Assembly: GCA_007128865.1 (NCBI GenBank)
Contig: SKWP01000038.1
Span: 1 to 6,626 of the forward strand
Direction of reading: 5' to 3'
DNA: 6,626 nt
DNA from: Paracoccaceae bacterium
Lineage (GTDB): Bacteria > Pseudomonadota > Alphaproteobacteria > Rhodobacterales > Rhodobacteraceae
Positions 1 through 6,502 of the stretch are shown in pieces; positions within the stretch are counted from its first letter, which is position 1, and each line of letters begins with the position of its first letter. Under the pieces are notes generated by a model that saw only the letters and a list, made by a program, of their open reading frames with translations, searched no databases and was not told where the DNA came from. The translations under genes were made by a program, and so were the position numbers.

Positions 1-93
1 CCTGCTTGTGAAGATGGATCAGCATGCCCGTGCCCCGTCCCGAATGTCCCTCAGCACCGATCTTGCCATGAAGAGAGCAGATCGCCGAGGGGA

Positions 94-140
94 AATGTGA
101 TCATCCGGGATCAAACACCTAGAGTACTGGCAATGTGATC
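94..140 (+). repeat. 9-bp direct repeat AATGTGATC, two copies
   Basis: AATGTGATC occurs exactly at 94-102 and again at 132-140, 38 bp apart from start to start. The core TGTGA recurs at 163-167 inside the palindrome next to cas3 and also at 7-11, giving four TGTGA pentamers on the same strand in 191 bases. Repeated half-sites of this type can mark regulator binding, but no regulator can be named from the sequence. Confidence 0.35.
98..113. promoter_or_regulatory. Inverted repeat TGATC-N6-GATCA, possible operator
   Basis: A perfect 5-bp inverted repeat has arms at 98-102 and 109-113 around six bases (ATCCGG). The dyad partly extends outwards, because T96 and A115 also pair while 97/114 do not. 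Arm length and spacing resemble a dimeric helix-turn-helix operator, for example the CRP/FNR geometry, although the sequence is not a consensus CRP or FNR site. It lies about 80 bp before the cas3 start and directly at the stop codon of the possible upstream reading frame. Protein binding is inference; short dyads also arise by chance. Confidence 0.25.
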
Positions 141-159
141 TTACAACCCGAGAGGTCCA

Positions 160-172
160 GTCTGTGACAGAC
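160..172. promoter_or_regulatory. 13-bp perfect palindrome GTCTGTGACAGAC before cas3, candidate operator
   Basis: The arms GTCTGT (160-165) and ACAGAC (167-172) are perfect reverse complements around a single central G at 166. The palindrome ends 19 bases before the cas3 ATG. In this position a bound repressor would block the promoter or early transcription. As RNA it could form only a small 5-bp stem with a 3-base loop and has no U-run, so a terminator is unlikely. Type I-E operons are often silenced or activated by DNA-binding regulators (H-NS, LeuO and CRP in E. coli), so an operator here is plausible. The identity of any regulator is unknown. Confidence 0.35.
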
Positions 173-191
173 ATACATTTCGCGCAATTCA

Positions 192-2729
192 ATGGTTGCA
201 TCTAACTTTCACACAAATTCTCTCAGCGCGTGGGGCAAGGCCGCTACCGGGCCTGACGAGACCCATCACCTTGCGCATCATTCGGCTGATGTTGCGGCAG
301 TACTCCTTGCGCTTCTGGACCAACCGATTTGGGCTGCGCGCGCCTCGGCGGCACTTGGCCGGCCAGTGAGCGAGCCGGAAAAGCGCTGCCTTGCCGCGCT
401 TGCCCTTCTGCACGACGTCGGAAAGCTTGCGCCCGGGTTTCAGGCCAAGGCTTGGCCGACAGGTCACGGCCTGAGGCTGCGGGGACATCTTGAATGCGGG
501 TGGTTGTGGACACGATTGCCGCGCCAGGATGCGCTGGCCGGCGCTGTGACGCATCTTGCGCGCTGGCCGGGACTTCGCGAATGGCTGGCCGCTTTCTTGG
601 CTCATCATGGCCGTCCGGTCCCCGAACCGGCCGACGGTGTGGCTGAGCAGGCTTTTCCCGTGTTGCCCTTCTATGACTGGCAGCACGAAGAAAGAAAGAT
701 CGGAACGGCCATAATGGCCTGGATTCCCGAGATTGCTGATGCCGCCGTACCTGAACCCGTTCCGCGATTCCTGCATTTCTTCTGCGGGCTTCTGACCCTT
801 GCAGATTGGGTCGGATCAGATAGGCAGGCCTTTCCCTTCGAGCCGGAGTTTCGCTTGGACTATTGGCAGACGGCGCAGAAGCGCGCCCGAGACCGCATCG
901 AGGAGATCGGGCTGGGTCGCAGTCCTGCGCTGAGGGGTCCACCATGCTGGGCGTTGATCTCAGGCCATGAGAACCCGCGTCCGGCGCAGGCGGCAGTGGG
1001 CGCACTGCCCCCCGACGAGCGACTGATCCTGCTGGAGGCGGAAACCGGTGCAGGCAAGACCGAAGCCGCGCTGTGGCGGTTCGCTACCCTTCTGGCGGCC
1101 GGAGAAGTGGATGCCCTCTATTTCGCCGTGCCGACCCGCGCTGCTGCGCGGCAACTGCACCAGCGGATCAACGATGCCCTTCACCGGATGTTCAACGCCC
1201 CGCCCGAGGCCGTTCTGGCCATTCCCGGCCAGGCCGTCGCGGGCGAGGCCAAGGGTAAGCGCCTGCCCGATTTCCGCGTTCTGTGGGATGATGGCACGAC
1301 AGCTCCGAATCGGTGGGCCGCCGAGCACTCGGCCCGCTATCTGGCGGCGCGTGTAGCAGTTGGCACGGTTGATCAGGTGGCGCTTGGCGGCTTGCAGGTG
1401 AAGTTCGCCCATCTGCGCGGGGCCAGCCTGTCAAGGGCCTTGCTGGTGGTGGACGAGGTTCACGCCTCGGACCCCTACATGACTGAAACCCAGCGATCGA
1501 TGGTGCAGGCGCATCTGGACCTCGGCGGGCATGCGCTGTTGATGTCGGCGACCTTGGGCGCGGCGGCGAGGCGCAGGTGGCGGAACGAGCCGCCCGCAGA
1601 CCTGAGCCGGGATGCGGCGCTGCCGTATCCGGCAGTCTGGACCTCCCAGGGCCTGCATCCGGTTCCGGCCGATCCCGACGGGGACAAGGCTGTGCAGGTG
1701 CTGGCGCACTCAGGCTGGACAGGCGCTGCGGCTGCGGAGCTGGCTATGAAGGCGGCCGGGCAGGGTGCCCGGGTGCTGGTGATCCGCAACACCGTGTTGC
1801 GTGCGCAGGAGACGTTCAGTGCCTGTGCGGGTGTGGCGGGCGGGATGCTGCTGTCGGTAGGCAGTATCGCGACCCTGCACCACAGCCGCTTTGCCGCCGA
1901 GGACCGGGCGCTGCTGGACCGTGCGGTCGAGGAGGCCATCGGCAAGGACAGCGCCATGGGCGGGCGCATCATCATCGGGACGCAGACGCTGGAACAGTCG
2001 CTGGACCTGTGCGCCGACCTGCTGATCACCGACCTCTGCCCGATGGACGTGCTGCTGCAGCGCATCGGGCGGCTTCACCGGCACCGGCGCCCGCGACCCG
2101 AGGGGTTCGCGCAGGCGCGCGCCATCGTCCTTTGCCCCGCGGGCGGGCTGGACCCGCTGACGCGGAGGGCCGAGAACGGGCTAGGCGCCTATCCGGACGG
2201 GCCCAGCCTGTCAGGCGTCTATGTCGATGTACCGGGGTTGCAGGCGACGCTCGATCAGATCGTGGCACAGCCCGTCTGGCACATCCCGGCGATGAACCGC
2301 GCGCTGGTCGAGGCAGCAACCCATCCGCAGGCGCTGGAACCGCTGGCCGCCGCCCATGGCTGGACGGCCTATCGCCAGCGTGTGGTGGGCAGGGCCCTGG
2401 CCGAGATGCGGACGGCGGACCTGGTGACACTCGACCGGACAAAGCCCTTCATCGACGGTGACGGAAACGTTCACTGCTTTCCCGATGACGAGAAGATTCG
2501 CACCCGTCTGGGCGAGGAAGGCGTGATCATGGACCTGCCGGTCGGCACGATCGGGGCCTTCGGTGCCCCTGTGCATCGCCTCGCGCTGCCCGCGCATTGG
2601 TCACAGGGCCTGACCGGCGAGGAAATTGCACAGGTCGATCCCGGGCCACCCATCAGGGTGACAGTATCTGACAGGGTGATGCGTTACGGTCCCATGGGAC
2701 TGCAATACGGAGGGGGCAATGACGCTTGA
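192..2729 (+). CDS. cas3: Type I-E CRISPR-associated HD nuclease-helicase Cas3
   Basis: Cas3 is recruited by target-bound Cascade; it nicks the displaced strand and then degrades it while translocating 3' to 5' with ATP. The 845 residues match the usual single-chain I-E form (E. coli about 890). N-terminal HD nuclease: H30, HD at 74-75, K78, H99, HH at 138-139 and D205, the full ligand pattern of Cas3 HD domains. SF2 helicase: Walker A ETGAGKT (284-290), motif Ia PTR (314-316), VGTVDQ (390-395), Walker B DEVH (421-424), SAT (452-454), GTQTLEQSLD (596-605) and motif VI QRIGRLHRH (623-631). A C-terminal accessory domain follows from about 660. The ATG at 192 is the only ATG downstream of an in-frame TGA at 165-167, and it places the typical AWGKA motif near the N-terminus. 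No clear Shine-Dalgarno sequence precedes it, so initiation may be weak. The 3' end overlaps casA by 11 nt. Confidence 0.97.
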   Translation: MVASNFHTNSLSAWGKAATGPDETHHLAHHSADVAAVLLALLDQPIWAARASAALGRPVSEPEKRCLAALALLHDVGKLAPGFQAKAWPTGHGLRLRGHLECGWLWTRLPRQDALAGAVTHLARWPGLREWLAAFLAHHGRPVPEPADGVAEQAFPVLPFYDWQHEERKIGTAIMAWIPEIADAAVPEPVPRFLHFFCGLLTLADWVGSDRQAFPFEPEFRLDYWQTAQKRARDRIEEIGLGRSPALRGPPCWALISGHENPRPAQAAVGALPPDERLILLEAETGAGKTEAALWRFATLLAAGEVDALYFAVPTRAAARQLHQRINDALHRMFNAPPEAVLAIPGQAVAGEAKGKRLPDFRVLWDDGTTAPNRWAAEHSARYLAARVAVGTVDQVALGGLQVKFAHLRGASLSRALLVVDEVHASDPYMTETQRSMVQAHLDLGGHALLMSATLGAAARRRWRNEPPADLSRDAALPYPAVWTSQGLHPVPADPDGDKAVQVLAHSGWTGAAAAELAMKAAGQGARVLVIRNTVLRAQETFSACAGVAGGMLLSVGSIATLHHSRFAAEDRALLDRAVEEAIGKDSAMGGRIIIGTQTLEQSLDLCADLLITDLCPMDVLLQRIGRLHRHRRPRPEGFAQARAIVLCPAGGLDPLTRRAENGLGAYPDGPSLSGVYVDVPGLQATLDQIVAQPVWHIPAMNRALVEAATHPQALEPLAAAHGWTAYRQRVVGRALAEMRTADLVTLDRTKPFIDGDGNVHCFPDDEKIRTRLGEEGVIMDLPVGTIGAFGAPVHRLALPAHWSQGLTGEEIAQVDPGPPIRVTVSDRVMRYGPMGLQYGGGNDA
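2709..2713 (+). promoter_or_regulatory. Ribosome binding site of casA inside cas3
   Basis: GGAGG is followed by three further Gs (run 2709-2716) and lies 5 nt before the casA ATG at 2719. It is embedded in the last codons of cas3, where it encodes part of the terminal Gly-Gly-Gly run. It is among the strongest Shine-Dalgarno sequences in the operon and fixes the casA start. Confidence 0.75.
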
Positions 2730-4233
2730 CCTGTTGCGAGAGCCGCTGATCCAGACCGATGCAGGCTGGTTCAGCTTGCCGGGCCTCTTGGCCGCCATGG
2801 CGCGGGGCGAGATGCAGGGCTTCCCCGCCCTGCGCCCCCATCAACGCCCGGCCTGGCACATGTTTCTAGTGCAGCTTTCGGTTCTGGCTCTGGACGCCGC
2901 CGGGCACCGCGGCCTGCCGCAGGACGAGGAGACCTGGCGCGCGGCGCTGCGCGCCCTGACGCCCGGCTACCCGGAGGACGAGCCTTGGCACCTGATCGGC
3001 CTGGACCGCACGCGCCCGGCCTTTCTGCAACCGGCTGATCCGGGCGGGCTGAAATGGTCGGGCGTTGCAACACCCGATGCGCTCGACATGCTGATCACCT
3101 CGCGCAACCACGATGTGAAGCGCGAGATCGCACGGCAGGCCGCGCCGCAGGACTGGATTTTTGCGCTGGTCAGCTTGCAGACGATGGAGGGGTTTGGGGG
3201 GGCCGGGAACTACGGCATCGCTCGGATGAACGGTGGGTCGTCGTCACGTGTGCTTCTTGGGCTTGCCCCGACGCGAGGGGCGTCGACCCAGATCGATCCT
3301 TCCGGCTGGTGGTCGCGCGATGTCGCCTGCCTACTCGACGGTCGAACAGGAATCGCTGGCAAGGCGCTGATCTGGCAGGAGCCTTGGCCGGAAGGGCAGT
3401 CGCTGGACCTGTCTGCGCTGGACCCGCTGTTCATCGAGGTCTGCCGGCGCATCCAGCTGACGAGCGTTGACGGACGCATCGAAGCCGCGCGCAGCACCTC
3501 GAAGGCTGCGCGGATCGCCGGCAAGGAAGTCAAGGGAAATCTCGGCGACCCGTGGGCACCCGTTCATTTGTCCGAAGGCAAGAGCCTGACGCTGAGCGAT
3601 CAGGATTGGACGCATGAACTGCTGTTCCGGCTGTTGTTCAAGTCCCCGCCCGAGTGGGCGGTCCCCCCACTTGCCGACCGTCAAGCGAGGGATGCTAGAG
3701 GCCCGATGCTGCTGGTGGCTGAGGCCTTTGCCCGAGGCAACTCCAAGACCGACGGCTTCAAGTCACGCATGGTGCCGGTGCCTTTGGCGATGGTGCGCGA
3801 GTTGTTTGGCGAAAGGCCAAAGGCAATCGCGCCCGGTGTTCTGGTGGATATCGCTGCGGTCGATCTGGCCTTGCGCAACGGGCTGGTCATCGTGGCGGCT
3901 GGCGGTGTGCGGGAGAAGGTCAAGTCAGAACACTACAACAGAAGCTTGCACGCGCGAAAGGCGCTGAGGCGGCAAGCAGACATGATGTTCTTCCCCGAAC
4001 TCTGGACACGCATGTCCGCGACATCGGATGCAGGCTTCACGCCCATCCGCCGCGCGTTTCTGAAACAACTTGCGCGTATCGCACGGGACGAGTTCGACCG
4101 GGCGCTGCCGGCTATGCCCTGTTCCTCCCTGATGCGGCCACGGGCCGAGGCGCGGGGGCGGCAGGCGCTGGAATACGGGTTGGCGCGGGCGATGCCGGAA
4201 AAAGCAGCGGAGGATACGCATGTCGAAGCCTGA
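2719..4233 (+). CDS. casA: Cascade large subunit CasA (Cse1/Cas8e)
   Basis: CasA is the large subunit of type I-E Cascade; it recognises the PAM, helps open the target duplex and docks Cas3. Assignment rests on length (504 aa; E. coli CasA 502), position between cas3 and casB, and shared landmarks. The N-terminus LLREPLI..GWFSLPGLLA fits the Cse1 start. TSRNHDVK (127-134) lies in the region of the L1 loop. EGFGGAGNYGIARMNGG (157-173) aligns with the E. coli GFGG segment holding the PAM-contacting glycines G157 and G160, here G158 and G161. The part after about 360 is helix-rich, as expected for the C-terminal four-helix bundle. The protein has only three cysteines (204, 242, 468) and no CxxC pair, unlike E. 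coli CasA, so it probably lacks that metal site. The start is set by a strong RBS in the cas3 tail. The gene overlaps casB by 14 nt. Sequence divergence from E. coli is high. Confidence 0.93.
   Translation: MTLDLLREPLIQTDAGWFSLPGLLAAMARGEMQGFPALRPHQRPAWHMFLVQLSVLALDAAGHRGLPQDEETWRAALRALTPGYPEDEPWHLIGLDRTRPAFLQPADPGGLKWSGVATPDALDMLITSRNHDVKREIARQAAPQDWIFALVSLQTMEGFGGAGNYGIARMNGGSSSRVLLGLAPTRGASTQIDPSGWWSRDVACLLDGRTGIAGKALIWQEPWPEGQSLDLSALDPLFIEVCRRIQLTSVDGRIEAARSTSKAARIAGKEVKGNLGDPWAPVHLSEGKSLTLSDQDWTHELLFRLLFKSPPEWAVPPLADRQARDARGPMLLVAEAFARGNSKTDGFKSRMVPVPLAMVRELFGERPKAIAPGVLVDIAAVDLALRNGLVIVAAGGVREKVKSEHYNRSLHARKALRRQADMMFFPELWTRMSATSDAGFTPIRRAFLKQLARIARDEFDRALPAMPCSSLMRPRAEARGRQALEYGLARAMPEKAAEDTHVEA
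4209..4214 (+). promoter_or_regulatory. Ribosome binding site of casB inside casA
   Basis: GGAGGA ends 5 nt before the casB ATG at 4220 and lies within the last codons of casA (encoding ..AAEDT..). It supports the ATG at 4220 as the start and independent ribosome loading for the small subunit, which Cascade needs in two copies against one CasA. Confidence 0.75.
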
Positions 4234-4714
4234 AAGTGGAACCGCGCGCCGGGCGGTAGCGATTGCTGCCGCTCTGGCATCCGCCGACCCCGGCGACAAG
4301 GCCGAGGCGCGGCGGATGGGCAATGCCGGGTCGGCCCTGTTCTGGCGGCAGGTGGCGCGGCTGGGCATAACGCAGAGGCAGGAGGGCGACTGGATGCTGT
4401 ATACCCGGCTGGTCGCGCTGATGACACCTGCCAGCCGGGACACCTCCATCCACGACCCCGACCGCACCATTGGCTCTGCCCTGGCCGATGCGGGCCTGAG
4501 CGAGGCACGCTTTGCCCGCCTGCTGGCCGCTCGCGGACCCGCGCGCGACGACGCGATCGAACGCGCCATCCGCATGTTGGCGCGTAAGGGCGGAGGGCTG
4601 GATGTGGTCGATCTGGCACGCGCCATCCTTTGGCCCGACGACACTGGCCGCCTAGCCCGCAGCTATTATCACCAGCTCGACCATGTGAAAGACGAGGACA
4701 CCCAAGATGCCTGA
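4220..4714 (+). CDS. casB: Cascade small subunit CasB (Cse2/Cas11)
   Basis: CasB is the all-helical small subunit; two copies form the belly of Cascade, stabilise the R-loop and contact the displaced strand. The 164-aa length matches the family (E. coli 160) and the gene sits in the canonical slot between casA and casC. Visible landmarks are the ALFWRQVARLG helix (39-49), the segment DRTIGSALADAGLSEARF (81-98), which matches the SLGRALANSG region of E. coli CasB, and DLARAILWPDD (131-141) near the C-terminus. The protein is rich in Arg and Ala, consistent with nucleic-acid contact through basic helices. The ATG follows a good Shine-Dalgarno sequence. The 3' end overlaps casC by 8 nt. Cse2 is the least conserved subunit, so the call leans on context as well as motifs. 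Confidence 0.94.
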   Translation: MSKPESGTARRAVAIAAALASADPGDKAEARRMGNAGSALFWRQVARLGITQRQEGDWMLYTRLVALMTPASRDTSIHDPDRTIGSALADAGLSEARFARLLAARGPARDDAIERAIRMLARKGGGLDVVDLARAILWPDDTGRLARSYYHQLDHVKDEDTQDA

Positions 4715-5843
4715 TCCGCGCTTCCTGCAAATCCATTTTCTGGCGCCCTATACCGCCGCCTTGTTGAACCGTGACGACTCGGGCCTGGCCAAGCGGCTGC
4801 CCTATGGCGGCGCGCTGCGGACGCGCGTGTCATCGCAGTGTCTCAAACGGCACTGGCGAAAGGCGGATGACCCGCACGGGCTGCATACAATTGATGGCGC
4901 CGATGCGGCTTTCCGCTCGCGCGAGGTGATTGACCGCAAGGTGTTCGGCGACTGGTCGGCAGGCGTTGACCCCGAAGTCATCAAGGCCATCCGCGAAGTT
5001 CTGCTCAAGGCCGTCTATGGTGACAAGGGCGTGGACAAGAAATCGCGTCAGACCCTGTTGTTGGGGCAGGTCGAGGTGGATTTCCTGATCGAAACCGCAC
5101 GGCAGCTGGTGGCCGAGGCCGCAGGCGATGCCAAGGCTGCCAAGGCGGCGGCAGAGGCCTGGGCCAAGGCGGGCAAGGCCAACCTGAAGGCGATGAGCGA
5201 CGGCGCGGTCTTGCCCGGTGGTCTGACCGCGGCGCTTTTCGGGCGGATGGTAACCTCGGACCCCAAGGCCAACATCGAAGCGCCCGTGCATGTCGCCCAT
5301 GCCTTCACCGTCCATGCAGAGGAGGCAGAGAGCGACTATTTCATCGCCGCAGATGACCTTGCACGCGACGAGGATACCGGCGCCGATACAATCCAGGAAA
5401 CCGAACTGACTTCAGGCCTGTTCTACGGATATGTCGTGGTGGACCTGCCCGGCCTACTACGCAATCTCGGGGGCGATGCCCGGTTGGCTGGGGATGTGCT
5501 GCACAACCTGCTTTACCTGATTGCCGAAGTGTCGCCGGGGGCGAAACTCGGCTCGACCGCGCCCTATTCCCGCGCTTCCTTCCTGCTTGTCGAGGCGGGC
5601 GACCGCCAGCCCCGGTCGTTGGCCGAGGCGTTTCGCACGCCTTGTACGGCCAGTACCGGCGTGGCGGTCGGCAGGCTGGCCGAGCATCTCGCAGCATTGG
5701 ATGCGGCCTATGCCACCGGCGAGGCGCGGCGCGTGATGACGCTGGCCAATGTGGAAATCCCCGGCGCCGAACGCGGCGCACTGGCCGACCTTGCCGCCTT
5801 TGCCCGCGGTCTGCCCTCGCAACTGGCCGGGCCTGTGGCATGA
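4707..5843 (+). CDS. casC: Cascade backbone subunit CasC (Cas7e/Cse4)
   Basis: CasC is the RAMP-type backbone protein; six copies wrap the crRNA spacer and present it in short segments to target DNA. At 378 aa it matches the family (E. coli 363). Diagnostic motifs are all present: LNRDDSG (20-26); YGGALRTRVSSQCLKRHWR (33-51), the basic RNA-binding segment equivalent to FGGKRRVRISSQSLKRAMR in E. coli; ALFGRMVTSD (176-185), matching ALSGRMATS; VAHAFTVHAEEAESDYFIA (196-214), which holds the AHA..TH region; ETELTSGLFYGYVVVDL (231-247); and EVSPGAK (274-280). Residues 128-163 are an Ala/Lys-rich helical stretch within the variable helical domain. A GAGGA at 4694-4698 lies 8 nt before the ATG and supports this start. 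The stop overlaps the casD start as ATGA. Confidence 0.97.
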   Translation: MPDPRFLQIHFLAPYTAALLNRDDSGLAKRLPYGGALRTRVSSQCLKRHWRKADDPHGLHTIDGADAAFRSREVIDRKVFGDWSAGVDPEVIKAIREVLLKAVYGDKGVDKKSRQTLLLGQVEVDFLIETARQLVAEAAGDAKAAKAAAEAWAKAGKANLKAMSDGAVLPGGLTAALFGRMVTSDPKANIEAPVHVAHAFTVHAEEAESDYFIAADDLARDEDTGADTIQETELTSGLFYGYVVVDLPGLLRNLGGDARLAGDVLHNLLYLIAEVSPGAKLGSTAPYSRASFLLVEAGDRQPRSLAEAFRTPCTASTGVAVGRLAEHLAALDAAYATGEARRVMTLANVEIPGAERGALADLAAFARGLPSQLAGPVA

Positions 5844-6502
5844 CGCAGCGCTGGCTTCACCTGCGGCTCACCGCGCCGCTGATGGCCTTTGGCGGTGTCG
5901 CGATCGACCAGGTTGGGCCGACGCGGGACTTTCCATCGGCCTCTGCGCTGACGGGACTATTTGCAAATGCACTTGGTTGGCGGCGCGAGGAAAGTGCCGC
6001 TCACCAGGCCTTGCAAGGCCGGCTGGAGTTCGGCGCCCTGATCGCCCATGAGGGCCGACTGCTGACCGACACCCAGAACGCCAAGCTGGCGGCGAACGAC
6101 CGCGGGTGGACAACCTGGGGACGCCCCGACGAACGCGCGGGTGCAACCTATGACACCCCTCACCGCCGCCGCCGTGATTACCTGGCCGATCACGATTGCC
6201 GGGTTGTGCTGCGGCTCGCACCCGGCGAAGGCCCGGACCTCGATGCTCTTGCAGCCGCGCTGGACCGCCCGGCACGGCCGCTGTTCATCGGTCGCAAGCC
6301 TTGCCTGCCCTCAACCCCGCTGTTCGCCGGATGGGTCGAAGGCGCGGATGCACGCGCCGCTCTTGCAGCGCTCGCCTTGCCCGGCCGCGCGCAATGGCCG
6401 ATGACCGGTGATGAACCCGGTCACGACCTGCCCGACCTGCGCAACTGGATAAGCGGTTTGCACGGCGGCAGCCGCCGGGTATGCGAAGGGGTGCTGCCGT
6501 GA
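5840..6502 (+). CDS. casD: Cascade subunit CasD (Cas5e)
   Basis: CasD binds the 5' handle of the crRNA and anchors CasA at the foot of Cascade; the I-E member has no cleavage role. From ATG 5840 the product is 220 aa (E. coli CasD 224). The reading frame stays open further upstream to about 5642, but that part is a shadow of casC, and ATG 5840 gives the typical Cas5 beginning LHLRLTAPLMAFGG (6-19). Other landmarks are the segment GPTRDFPSASALTGLFANALG (26-46), which matches the E. coli region TRPTGRFPTRSGLLGLLGACLG; the basic RRRRDYL (109-115), equivalent to WREYL; and RPARPLFIGRKPCLPSTPLF (143-162), equivalent to the PYLGRRSCPLTHPLF region. The gene overlaps casC by 4 nt (ATGA) and has no strong Shine-Dalgarno sequence, so reinitiation by the ribosome leaving casC is likely. 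Confidence 0.95.
   Translation: MTQRWLHLRLTAPLMAFGGVAIDQVGPTRDFPSASALTGLFANALGWRREESAAHQALQGRLEFGALIAHEGRLLTDTQNAKLAANDRGWTTWGRPDERAGATYDTPHRRRRDYLADHDCRVVLRLAPGEGPDLDALAAALDRPARPLFIGRKPCLPSTPLFAGWVEGADARAALAALALPGRAQWPMTGDEPGHDLPDLRNWISGLHGGSRRVCEGVLP
6486..6491 (+). promoter_or_regulatory. Ribosome binding site of casE inside casD
   Basis: AAGGGG lies 7 nt before a GTG at 6499 and within the last codons of casD. Its position favours GTG 6499 as the casE start. No ATG lies in that frame until codon 30, which would remove the first strand of the protein. Confidence 0.6.

Larger units (their letters stand above)
1..191. other. Upstream region of the cas operon, no confident gene
   Basis: This 191-base stretch precedes the cas3 start. 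One forward frame is open from the left edge (base 2) to a TGA at 98-100. It has moderately GC-rich third positions and reads as a 32-residue basic tail containing MKRADRRGEM, so it could be the C-terminal end of an upstream gene, but I do not recognise it. A second frame is open from base 1 to a TGA at 136-138 and looks less coding-like. No good sigma-70 pair is visible: TTGCCA at 63-68 resembles a -35 but has no -10 at the right distance, and TACATT at 174-179 resembles a -10 but has no -35. The region does hold the repeats and palindromes listed separately. I see no CRISPR repeats, tRNA or terminator hairpin. Confidence 0.5.

Noticed and set aside
1..191. CRISPR array or leader at the left edge
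   Set aside because: No repeat of about 28-29 bases recurs; the only exact direct repeat noted is 9 bp with 38-bp spacing and just two copies.
19..201. Divergent 60-residue reverse-strand gene upstream of cas3
   Set aside because: No ribosome site or recognisable motif, cysteine-rich random-like composition, and it would overlap the cas3 start.
1577..2461. 294-residue forward open frame inside cas3
   Set aside because: It is a shifted frame of the helicase domain, with Gly/Arg/Ala-rich composition and no family signature.
189..2859. Many long reverse-strand open frames across cas3 (for example 244-1005 and 1475-2065)
   Set aside because: They are antisense to a gene with intact HD and helicase motifs, show no recognisable domain, and are expected in GC-rich DNA where stops are rare in shadow frames.
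2719..4233. Internal start in casA producing a second small subunit, as in types I-B, I-C and I-D
   Set aside because: A dedicated casB gene follows directly, and I saw no strong internal ribosome site with a start in the C-terminal part of casA.
3925..4736. Reverse-strand gene of 239-267 residues spanning the casA-casB junction
   Set aside because: It is antisense to two well-supported genes, is Arg/Pro/Ser-rich without motifs, and is typical of high-GC shadow frames.
5642..5839. Extended N-terminus of CasD from the ATG at 5642
   Set aside because: These 66 codons are a shifted frame of casC with Arg/Gly-rich nonsense; the Cas5 fold begins at ATG 5840 and the resulting length matches the family.
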